From a virus: 35,653 nucleotides of DNA. The position numbers and the translations under genes are program-made. Location: the IMG/VR virus record IMGVR_UViG_3300025646_000162, positions 1-35,653 of that record. One strand, given 5' to 3'. Positions 9,542 to 16,051 of this stretch are shown one piece after another; position 1 is the first letter of the stretch, and each line of letters begins with the position of its first letter. Under the pieces are notes generated by a model that did not search any database, was not told where the DNA came from, and saw only the letters and a list, made by a program, of their open reading frames with translations.

Positions 9542-9801
9542 CCAGTAACAACTCCTACATTCTGAATAAAATCTGAAACTATTACAGGTAAGTTCTTAAC
9601 AGTTGGTGGAGCTTGATCTGTGTTGATATATACTTTAAGTGCGTAACTCTCTGCTATTGTTTTCATGCTCTTAGAGTTAAGCACTAGCCCAATTGGTTCT
9701 AACCCTGCGGCTTGAACCTTAGCTACTTTAGTTTCTATTTCAAACAGTATACTTGCTGCATCAGTAAACATAATATTCTCGCTATTTCGATCGTAAGTCA
9801 T
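9538..9801 (-). CDS. Hypothetical protein, 87 aa
   Basis: A small alpha/beta protein that I do not recognise. It has a helix-rich N-terminal half (TDAASILFEIETKVAKVQAAGLEP), a strand IGLVLNSKSM and a C-terminal strand-turn-strand (LKVYINTD, NLPVIVSDF). The first ATG (9801) has no good ribosome binding site. The in-frame ATG at 9771, with GAGA nearby, may be the real start and would give 77 aa. It follows a structured 134-base intergenic region after the ligase and overlaps the VRR-NUC start (ATGA). Possibly a virion or nucleic-acid accessory protein; no function is inferred. Confidence 0.6.
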   Translation of the reverse strand: MTYDRNSENIMFTDAASILFEIETKVAKVQAAGLEPIGLVLNSKSMKTIAESYALKVYINTDQAPPTVKNLPVIVSDFIQNVGVVTG

Positions 9802-9935
9802 TGATTTTTAAAGATTTTTCGGGCTGACGTGGCTCCATATAAGGCCACGAAATTTGGCCTTGGTCATGATATTAAAAATATTTTTTATCGCGACACGGGC
9901 CAAATTTAGAGGCCTATTTTTGTAGGATAGAATTG
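9802..9935 (-). promoter_or_regulatory. Structured leader with mutually exclusive stems
   Basis: This 134-base gap between the ligase and the 87-aa gene contains three inverted repeats that compete for bases: A (9828-9833 with 9844-9849, CGTGGC/GCCACG), B (9841-9847 with 9855-9861, AAGGCCA/TGGCCTT) and C (9850-9859 with 9898-9907, AAATTTGGCC/GGCCAAATTT). A and C can form together, and either excludes B. No run of T follows any of them on the minus strand, so it is not a simple terminator. A switch controlling translation of the 87-aa gene, an RNase-processing site or a protein-binding site are all possible. Confidence 0.4.
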
Positions 9936-11150
9936 TTATTTGTCTATCCTCACACAGGAGAATCTTGGAAGGAACAGACTATAGCTATTGGTAGCTGTAT
10001 CTAGGATTACTGAGTTATATTTAACTTCAATAGTCTTGCCTTCATAGCCGTCTAGTGTGCGATCATAGTCAGACAGTCCAGACCCAACATTGACAGTAAC
10101 AAATTTACCTTCAACTTCACCTACTAATTGCAAAGCTCCTATCATTCCTTCATACTTGCCTGCACCTTCTTCCCAACCGACACAAGTTAGATCAGCTGTT
10201 TTAGTTTCCTTCATTTTGACCCAATCTTTACTCCGTTTGAAAGTATACTTATGATCCTCTCGTTTAAGTATCAGTCCTTCATATCCATCAGCTATTAGCT
10301 CTTTATAAAGCTCTTGTACTTCATGTGTGTTTTCACATGGCATAGTAAATGCAGGCACAAGATGGTCGCTACGAACGCACTGTAAAATGTGAACCATATG
10401 GGTATACCTGGATTTATATTTAGTTGGACATGACCCCCTAATAAACTCATGGTAGTGCATAGCATCAAACACATTGAAACGAAGCTCTTCTTCTGCTATT
10501 CGCCCTCCATGTATAGCTGAGTTAATTTTACCAGAAATAGAGGTACGATCTTCAGACTTGCCAGACAAAAACGTAACTTCTGTGTCTAACATGAACCCGT
10601 CGACAGGTAAGCTATTAAATAGATGCCCTGTGACCGGTAAGTTAACTACTTTACCATTGCGCGTCTTAAATACAGCAGGCTGTCCAGGAGGTTTCAAAAT
10701 AACTATGCGTACACCATCATATTTAATCTGAGCTAACACAGGAAATTTCACTTGTTCAAGCGGCACCTCTTTAGCTAGTTGTACTTCAAACTGTGGAATA
10801 GCCCCAGGATACTCTGTATTAAATAACTTAGCTGATACTCCGCAATCTAAGTCCTTATTACAAATTAGCTTAATGAGGTTTCCGTGTTGCTGGGCAAAAT
10901 CTTCTACAGCATCTCGTGCTGCGTTACCAGTAAGCTCACGAGCAGCTAATTTATCTAGCAGTTGAAACATTTCAACACAGGGTTCACCTAAGCCAGTGTG
11001 GGGTACTGAAGAGAACTTAAGCCCATATTGCTTATCTTTATCATAAGCGTATTTAAAAGTATGGATTAACCAAGGATGATTACATTGCCGAATGAGCCTT
11101 TGCTTCTCAGATCTAGCAGAAGCTTTTTTTAGATCGTGTAGGATCTTCAT
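9936..11150 (-). CDS. ATP-dependent DNA ligase
   Basis: A 404-aa ligase that seals nicks in DNA using ATP. Motif I is KYDGVR with the adenylated lysine K143 (QIKYDGVRIVIL), motif III is near 188-192 (LDTEV), motif IV is YEGLILKRED and motif V is WVKMKE. The N-terminal about 130 residues form a T4-like helical domain and the C-terminal about 90 an OB fold. The length lies between T7 (359) and T4 (487) ligases. The start overlaps the stop of the SF2 helicase (ATGA). With the Fe-S nuclease, helicase and VRR-NUC it makes a repair and end-processing group. It would join lagging-strand fragments made with the phage's own polymerase. Confidence 0.93.
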   Translation of the reverse strand: MKILHDLKKASARSEKQRLIRQCNHPWLIHTFKYAYDKDKQYGLKFSSVPHTGLGEPCVEMFQLLDKLAARELTGNAARDAVEDFAQQHGNLIKLICNKDLDCGVSAKLFNTEYPGAIPQFEVQLAKEVPLEQVKFPVLAQIKYDGVRIVILKPPGQPAVFKTRNGKVVNLPVTGHLFNSLPVDGFMLDTEVTFLSGKSEDRTSISGKINSAIHGGRIAEEELRFNVFDAMHYHEFIRGSCPTKYKSRYTHMVHILQCVRSDHLVPAFTMPCENTHEVQELYKELIADGYEGLILKREDHKYTFKRSKDWVKMKETKTADLTCVGWEEGAGKYEGMIGALQLVGEVEGKFVTVNVGSGLSDYDRTLDGYEGKTIEVKYNSVILDTATNSYSLFLPRFSCVRIDK

Positions 11151-12385
11151 AATTGATTCCTCATGAATAATGCGTCAACATAGTTAACTTTGTTTAATGA
11201 AACAGATTGGTAGACTTCTTCACTGATGCCATCTTTAACTAATAAGAAATGGACTATTATAGGTTTATCTCTATGTTTGTTAGCTTGCCTGGCTCTACGC
11301 TGTGTGTGCCTGGCTGTAGAGAAGTCTTGACTGTATATAATTAAATGGTCAATATAACTAAGGTCCACGCCTTCAGCATAACTAGTAGCCTGCAGAATCA
11401 GAGCATGCTTGAAATGTTTCCTTAGTTTTTCACCTTCAACTATATAGTTATACATGATAGCAACATGTTCAGTGTCACCAAAGTGTTCTTTAATATAGTC
11501 AATCTTCTCTGTGTTAGGTAACTGAATAAATTCTGGCTTATCCACAGGATTACCTTTTTTATTCAGCACCTTAGTAACTTTCTTAGCTCCACCTCCTTCT
11601 AACATATGCAGAGTAGTTCGCAGTTTAGTGATAGTGTCGCATAGTATCTCGCCTTGATCTGTCTCCATTACCTTATGTTTCAATACGTCATTATATAGCG
11701 CTCTGGTCTCATCAGAGAGACTAATATAATGAATCTTATCAACGGGCTCATGTTTAAAATCTAAGGCCTTACGGGTCATTGTAAGGAACAGGTGTTGTGT
11801 CCTAGCTATAACCGCCTCGTCATGTACACGGTCCCACATTTCTACTTCTTTTTGATACAAGTATCTAGTGTAGGGTATGCCGTACACTTTATGCCATGCT
11901 TTATAGTCATGACAACCCGCCCAAGGTGACCAATCACTCAGCGCAAATTGATGATACAGCTGAGCATAGGTCTGTGCATGTGGAGTGGCTGAGATGTAGA
12001 TTATAGGCGTCTCATGCGTCTTAGTCCTTACCTGCATCCAAGTTTTAGACTTTTTAGGGAAACTACTGATATAATTATGGGCTTCATCTAAGATCACCAG
12101 GTCCCACTTATCACGTTGGATTTTACTAACTTGATGATAGTTAGTGACATAGTAATTCTTAGCGGTATCGAACTGAGCTAATAATTCTTTCCACCCATCT
12201 AATGGCTTACCTTTCTTAGTAAGGATTAAAATAGACTCTACATTAGCTTTCTCAGCTATAAGTAAAGCTATTAGTGACTTACCCGTACGCTCCTCCATTG
12301 CTAAGTAGACTATCATATTATCTTTGAGAATATGATAGCCTGACTCAGCAAAACTAAGCTGATGGTCCCATGGAGCTATAGCCAT
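11147..12385 (-). CDS. SF2 DEAD/DEAH-type helicase
   Basis: A 412-aa superfamily 2 ATPase. The ATG at 12385 is chosen over an upstream TTG at 12418; it overlaps the small membrane-protein gene. Motifs: Walker A in an unusual form (MEERTGKS rather than GxGKT), Walker B/DEAH as ILDEAHNYI, motif III SATPH, then the C-terminal RecA-like lobe with motif V-type ATSYAEGVDLSYIDHLIIY and motif VI RHTQRRARQANKHRDKP. It is similar in build to phage UvsW/Rad54-like helicases but shorter. It probably remodels forks or recombination intermediates with the adjacent nuclease and ligase. Motif VI with RRARQ supports ATP-dependent activity. Confidence 0.88.
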   Translation of the reverse strand: MAIAPWDHQLSFAESGYHILKDNMIVYLAMEERTGKSLIALLIAEKANVESILILTKKGKPLDGWKELLAQFDTAKNYYVTNYHQVSKIQRDKWDLVILDEAHNYISSFPKKSKTWMQVRTKTHETPIIYISATPHAQTYAQLYHQFALSDWSPWAGCHDYKAWHKVYGIPYTRYLYQKEVEMWDRVHDEAVIARTQHLFLTMTRKALDFKHEPVDKIHYISLSDETRALYNDVLKHKVMETDQGEILCDTITKLRTTLHMLEGGGAKKVTKVLNKKGNPVDKPEFIQLPNTEKIDYIKEHFGDTEHVAIMYNYIVEGEKLRKHFKHALILQATSYAEGVDLSYIDHLIIYSQDFSTARHTQRRARQANKHRDKPIIVHFLLVKDGISEEVYQSVSLNKVNYVDALFMRNQL

Positions 12386-12534
12386 ATCGCAGCCAACCCT
12401 GTGGGTACTAAACACCAAATGGTCAATACCGCTATCCGGTCACTAACAGTTGTGATGTATGGGCTAGACGCGTATAACCATAAAACCGCAATTACTGCAA
12501 CTAAACAGTTTGTTAAAAAAATATCAACCCACAT
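12376..12534 (-). CDS. Small two-pass membrane protein, 52 aa
   Basis: A short gene missed by length cut-offs. It starts at the ATG at 12534, seven bases after GCGAGG, inside the end of the HTH gene (11-base overlap), and it ends at 12376 inside the start of the helicase (10-base overlap). This nesting, with its good ribosome binding site, fits a coupled gene. The product starts MWVDIFLTNCLVAVIAVLWL and continues YASSPYITTV. It then has a second hydrophobic stretch (RIAVLTIWCLVPTGLAAIWL) ending at the C-terminus, so two membrane helices are predicted with a short periplasmic or cytoplasmic turn. No family is recognised. Roles such as superinfection exclusion, membrane anchoring of replication or lysis control are speculation. 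Confidence 0.65.
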   Translation of the reverse strand: MWVDIFLTNCLVAVIAVLWLYASSPYITTVSDRIAVLTIWCLVPTGLAAIWL

Positions 12535-12751
12535 TAGTCATCCTCGCTCTGTTGTCGTATTTATCAGTAATCTCTATGTTATAGAGCTCTTTAAACCGCT
12601 CTGCTATTGCCCAACCCATTCTAGTTCCCTTAAGATAGTTGTTAATCATAATAGGGCGTATGCCCAGCGCAACGGCTAGGGCATACTTTGATCTTACTAT
12701 CTCCTGGATTATGACATAAGCAACAGCCTCTTTAGTTGTTGCTTTATCCAT
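12524..12751 (-). CDS. Small Cro/XRE-like helix-turn-helix protein
   Basis: A 75-aa protein. The ATG at 12751, preceded by GGAGAATAAG just after the nuclease stop, is preferred to an earlier in-frame start at 12784. Residues about 20-55 (SKYALAVALGIRPIMINNYL then KGTRMGWAIAERFKELYNIEI) follow the pattern of Cro-like HTH DNA-binding proteins: a helix, a recognition-type helix with NNYLKG, and a third helix that packs the core. It could bind operators in this phage, for example the dyads near the repeated promoters, but nothing in the sequence shows its target. It is followed by a small membrane-protein gene and the SF2 helicase, all overlapping. Confidence 0.65.
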   Translation of the reverse strand: MDKATTKEAVAYVIIQEIVRSKYALAVALGIRPIMINNYLKGTRMGWAIAERFKELYNIEITDKYDNRARMTNVG

Positions 12752-12752
12752 C

Positions 12753-13565
12753 TTATTCTCCGTGTACGTAAGGGCAACCTTCATTGTACAAAGTACAATA
12801 CTTGTCTGAACAAAGGTAGTATTTAGGGTTACCGCGGAATAGCAAGTTAGGGGCTATACCACTGTGAAAAGCCTCTAATGTGTCTAACATAGTATTGATT
12901 AGATACTTAGCTCGTGGCACGTTTGACTCTAGCTCAAGCACATGTCCTGTAGGAGACTTAGTAAGAGCTACACCTTGAATGGTTGCACGAGATACATCAA
13001 AGCCTTCTGACTCAGCTAGGAATTTATACGTAGATTGCTGGGTGACGTACGACTGAGCTACTGGTTTACGCTTAGAAGTCTTAACGTCTGATAATACGCC
13101 TGGAGCAATGTAGTCAATAGTACCACCAACATTGCTAACTATCGGATGTGCCACTTCAATGTCAATGCGGTGCTCAACCTTAATAGGAATATCAACAAAA
13201 GGTACAATATCTTCTACAAAAGCTTTGGAGCCTTGTATTACTTCATTCTCAGCAGTACGAGAGTTTTCACCTGGGTCGTATTGAAGATCAGTATCCAGGT
13301 TTTGGAACTCTTCAATAGCTGCATCACACATCATAGTGAGATTAACCTCTTCTTTATTCTGTGTGAGTTGAGCTTCTTTCCACATCTCTTCTACGCCCTT
13401 GTGAATAGCTGTGCCAATAGCTGCACGAGCATTAGGAATAGTTACACGGCCTTCAAGGAAAACCTTAGCCCATTGAAAAGGGCAATTAAAGAAAGTATCA
13501 ATTGCAGAAGGGCGGATACAGATAGCTTTGCCATCGTAGTCAATATCAGTAGTAATTTTAGACAT
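12753..13565 (-). CDS. Cas4/RecB-like PD-(D/E)XK exonuclease with Fe-S cysteines
   Basis: A 270-aa nuclease of the RecB/Cas4 branch. The N-terminal motif SAIDTFFNCPFQWAKVFL provides the first cysteine. The C-terminal YLCSDKYCTLYNEGCPYVHG provides three more, in the order expected for a 4Fe-4S cluster closing the nuclease fold. Between them: GTAIHKGVEEMW (the H of motif I), VGGTIDYIA then VLSDVKTSKRKP (catalytic D and DxK), and SYVTQQSTYKFLAES (motif with Q and Y). The ATG at 13565 has GAGG 9 bases upstream; the ATG at 13571 is also possible. It probably resects ends for phage recombination, with the SF2 helicase and ligase downstream. Cas4 adaptation functions are unlikely, since no CRISPR genes are present. 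Confidence 0.87.
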   Translation of the reverse strand: MSKITTDIDYDGKAICIRPSAIDTFFNCPFQWAKVFLEGRVTIPNARAAIGTAIHKGVEEMWKEAQLTQNKEEVNLTMMCDAAIEEFQNLDTDLQYDPGENSRTAENEVIQGSKAFVEDIVPFVDIPIKVEHRIDIEVAHPIVSNVGGTIDYIAPGVLSDVKTSKRKPVAQSYVTQQSTYKFLAESEGFDVSRATIQGVALTKSPTGHVLELESNVPRAKYLINTMLDTLEAFHSGIAPNLLFRGNPKYYLCSDKYCTLYNEGCPYVHGE

Positions 13566-14181
13566 TTTCATTTGCCTCAGTAATAGTTAACAAAAAACCT
13601 ACATTAGTAAACACATGCCAAAGATGTGGCATACCAGAGTCAGGATCATTTATCTCACCTTGACGCCAGGCTGCTAAGTGCCTACGCAATGCCGCATAAT
13701 AACGATCAACTTCACCATGTTGCCAATTATTAGGTTTATATTTCTTAGCTCCATGAGTTAAGACTTTAGCTAAAGCTAACTCCCATTCTGGAGGTATAAG
13801 ATCATAGCGAACTTTGTCATCATCGAACTTAATAAACTGTTCGCACACATGAACTGATACGGGATAAGGCGCAGAGTTAATTACCTCAAGACATTTATTA
13901 CATGGTGGCTGAGTGACATACATAGTAAAAGTACTATCTGTAGTGTACTCCGGAGCTAAGCCATAATAGAACGCATCTTCAATAGCCATAGCTTCAGCAT
14001 GAACCACATCAGAAGGACACTTATCTTGTTTAGTGCACATGCAGGTCATAGAGTTGTTATACCCGCGACCTACCACTGCCTCTATTTTATCTAAGACAAT
14101 AATTGCCCCAACCTTTCGCTCATTACACACAGATTTTTTAGCTTCATCACGAGCTAATTGCTCAAACTTTTTTGTTAGCAT
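13558..14181 (-). CDS. Fusion: dCMP-deaminase-like domain + dNTP pyrophosphohydrolase-like domain
   Basis: A 207-aa protein with two enzyme domains. Residues 1-118 have the zinc-dependent cytidine deaminase fold: RKVGAIIV, VVHAEAMAIE with HAE at 61-63, and PPCNKC at 92-97, the Zn-binding H and C residues. Residues about 120-207 match the phage dATP/dGTP diphosphohydrolase (MazZ-like) N-domain: KVRYDLIPPEWELALAKVLT, HGAKKYKPNNW, ALRRHLAAWRQGEINDP then DSGMPHLWHVFTNVGFLL. The ATG at 14181 is chosen because GGAG lies seven bases before it; an ATG two codons earlier sits too close. It overlaps the MazG-like gene and the nuclease gene at either end. Deaminating dCMP to dUMP and hydrolysing a dNTP to dNMP would both reshape the dCTP/dTTP pool. 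The actual substrate of the second domain is unknown. Confidence 0.8.
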   Translation of the reverse strand: MLTKKFEQLARDEAKKSVCNERKVGAIIVLDKIEAVVGRGYNNSMTCMCTKQDKCPSDVVHAEAMAIEDAFYYGLAPEYTTDSTFTMYVTQPPCNKCLEVINSAPYPVSVHVCEQFIKFDDDKVRYDLIPPEWELALAKVLTHGAKKYKPNNWQHGEVDRYYAALRRHLAAWRQGEINDPDSGMPHLWHVFTNVGFLLTITEANENV

Positions 14182-14692
14182 TTGCATGCTCCTGTAGAAT
14201 TAATTGAAGTCGTGGTTCTGGTGGAATAAAACTAGAACCTTTACCTATGTTAGCTTTAACACTAGGATCAGTCTTTTTAACTGACTTAGAGTCATTACTA
14301 TCACAGACTATTAGCATGGCTTTGTTAAATAAAGCCTCAGATAAGCCAGATAAATCTTCACAAGCATTAATAATGCAACCAATAGTTCCAGCCATTAATT
14401 TAGGCTCATCCGCAGAACAAAAGCGATCGACATACCAATCTAGAAATGCTTTAGGTGGAACTTTAGTATAGATACACTCAACCATATCAAGCTTGTTCAT
14501 CTTCCACAAAATGCCTACTGCGATATAAGTAAGGTCACAAAGAGCGTCTAGCCGATCTACAGGTGTTTGTGCTGTTTCATACTCCATTAGCTCTTCTAAT
14601 AGAAGGTCTTCAGCTAATTGCTTATTAAAGACTTGGTCGTAACGTTGACGATTCCAATCTATAATACGTAGCACAACTAAATTACTTAACAT
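14162..14692 (-). CDS. MazG-like (all-alpha) NTP pyrophosphohydrolase
   Basis: A 176-aa helical protein of the PRA-PH/MazG-like superfamily, which hydrolyses nucleoside triphosphates to the monophosphate and pyrophosphate. The metal-binding helices are visible: EDLLLEELMEYETA (E33, E34, E37) and RLDALCDLTYIAVG (D49, D53). The C-terminal SND element (FNKAMLIVCDSNDSKSVKKT) matches the 'NMSK' segment of phage members, followed by a PPEPRLQLIL tail. The start has AGGTG five bases upstream. It lies between the thymidylate-synthase-like gene and the deaminase fusion. A dCTPase role like T4 gp56 would fit that company, feeding dCMP to the neighbouring enzyme, but substrate identity is inference. Confidence 0.82.
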   Translation of the reverse strand: MLSNLVVLRIIDWNRQRYDQVFNKQLAEDLLLEELMEYETAQTPVDRLDALCDLTYIAVGILWKMNKLDMVECIYTKVPPKAFLDWYVDRFCSADEPKLMAGTIGCIINACEDLSGLSEALFNKAMLIVCDSNDSKSVKKTDPSVKANIGKGSSFIPPEPRLQLILQEHANANKKV

Positions 14693-14700
14693 GTTTTCAC

Positions 14701-15522
14701 CTATGCGTGTAATTTAAAAGAAATGGAATCTAGTTGATCCCAAGTAGTGACTCTAAAAGAATCATTGTTAAACTCTTTATAGTCAGTAATCATTTGTAAC
14801 TCATAAACAGGGTAGAAACTCTCTGGATTAGTTACTCTATCTGAGTATCGTTCCGCTCTAGCTAAGTACTCAATAGCGCCAAAAGCATGATCCCCATAAA
14901 TATGACAGTCCCCCAATTGCATTGTTACTGCCCCAGGTTTAAGATTAGTTAGGTAAGCCACTAAGATAATAAACATATTAGCTAACATAATATCTGATGG
15001 TAACCCTATCATTACATCTATAGATCTTTGGATCCATACCATGTTCAGCTCACCATGCTGAGTCACATAGAACTGATACGCATAATGACAACAAGGCAAA
15101 CTAGACTTAGCTATATTAGTAGGATCCCAGCCACTAATCAAATGCCTACGACTATGTGGATTTAACTGTAAGTCAGAAATAACATTCTCTAACTGGTTTA
15201 CACCTCCGAAGTCAATCCATTTATTACCATAATCTACATTAAGTGAGCCGTCAGGTTTAGCCCACTGTTTCCAATAGTTACAACCTTCAATCTCAAAGTC
15301 TTGCACTGTTTTAGGTCCACGTAGAAATGCCGCCATCTCACCAATAACCCCTTTAGGGTATAACTTGCGCATTAAAGGCACTGGAAATTTATCGCCTACA
15401 TAGTACTTTAGTTGGTGGCCAAAGATACTACTGGTTACAGCATTACGACCTTCAGAGACTTTTCCATCATCCAGTATAGCACGTAGTAAACTACAATATT
15501 GTACTTCTAAATTGTTATTCAT
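14701..15522 (-). CDS. Thymidylate-synthase-fold dCMP (hydroxy)methylase candidate
   Basis: A 273-aa protein, about the length of ThyA (264). Catalytic features are present: Arg pair R125/R126 (PHSRRHL), Cys145 in SLPCCHYAYQF, QRS-x-D at 165-169, and H207/Y209 in DCHIYGDH. The decisive change is at residue 177 (bases 14992-14994, GAT). The motif is LPSDI where thymidylate synthase has LPFNI. Asn177 selects dUMP in E. coli TS. Asp at this site is found in T4 dCMP hydroxymethylase, and the N177D change in TS shifts it to dCMP. So the substrate is probably dCMP, and the product 5-hydroxymethyl- or 5-methyl-dCMP. Its start overlaps the exonuclease stop, and the MazG-like and deaminase genes follow. 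Plain thymidylate synthase remains the alternative. Confidence 0.8.
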   Translation of the reverse strand: MNNNLEVQYCSLLRAILDDGKVSEGRNAVTSSIFGHQLKYYVGDKFPVPLMRKLYPKGVIGEMAAFLRGPKTVQDFEIEGCNYWKQWAKPDGSLNVDYGNKWIDFGGVNQLENVISDLQLNPHSRRHLISGWDPTNIAKSSLPCCHYAYQFYVTQHGELNMVWIQRSIDVMIGLPSDIMLANMFIILVAYLTNLKPGAVTMQLGDCHIYGDHAFGAIEYLARAERYSDRVTNPESFYPVYELQMITDYKEFNNDSFRVTTWDQLDSISFKLHA

Positions 15523-16049
15523 TTTTGCATCTCTCTAAAAATATTAAGGATATGATGAGTTTGCCAAATCGCATCATGCAAAGCATTATGGTTAGTTAAT
15601 TCAGGCAGTTCTGGATGCTCTGCTTTAACTAAATGTTTTAATGTACGGTAACACCCGTCTTGGGTAAAATGCCATGGAGCTTTTAAACCATTATTTTTAT
15701 ACGCAGAGCGCAAAATCACATTATCAAAAGTGGCACCGTTCCCCCAAACTACTGGTTTGCTAGGCAAACTATTAATAAAGGCTGTAAACTTTTCTAAAGC
15801 TTGTAATAACCCTGTACTAGCGTTATATACCTCTCTTCTAGCTTCTTCTGATTGTTGTAGCCACCACAACACAGTATCGCCATTAACTTTTCCATTGTGT
15901 TCCATAGCATCAGTTAAGTTTACTTTGACGTAAAATTCACGGTGTATTCCGTTAGTATAAGTAAACGCTGTAGCCCCAATAGCTATAATAGCAGCATCAT
16001 TGTTAGTACCCATAGTTTCTAAATCTAACATTACATGTTGGTCTTTCAT
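15519..16049 (-). CDS. DEDDh 3'-5' exonuclease (DexA/RNase T-like)
   Basis: A 176-aa DnaQ-like exonuclease. Exo I is VMLDLETMG (D8, E10) and Exo II is WGNGATFDNVILRSAY (Asp). Exo III is NHNALHDAIWQTHHI, with the H...D pair that marks the DEDDh type. WW near residues 62-63 and the length match phage DexA and Rv2179c-like single-domain exonucleases. It follows the DNA polymerase directly (stop at 16052, two-base gap) and its stop overlaps the next start (ATGA). The polymerase already carries a proofreading domain, so this enzyme may trim ends, degrade single-stranded or host DNA, or process RNA. Confidence 0.86.
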   Translation of the reverse strand: MKDQHVMLDLETMGTNNDAAIIAIGATAFTYTNGIHREFYVKVNLTDAMEHNGKVNGDTVLWWLQQSEEARREVYNASTGLLQALEKFTAFINSLPSKPVVWGNGATFDNVILRSAYKNNGLKAPWHFTQDGCYRTLKHLVKAEHPELPELTNHNALHDAIWQTHHILNIFREMQK

Positions 16050-16051
16050 AA

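Noticed and set aside
14701-15522. Plain thymidylate synthase label
   Set aside because: Kept as an alternative only, since Asp replaces the dUMP-selecting Asn at residue 177 while the rest of the active site is intact.
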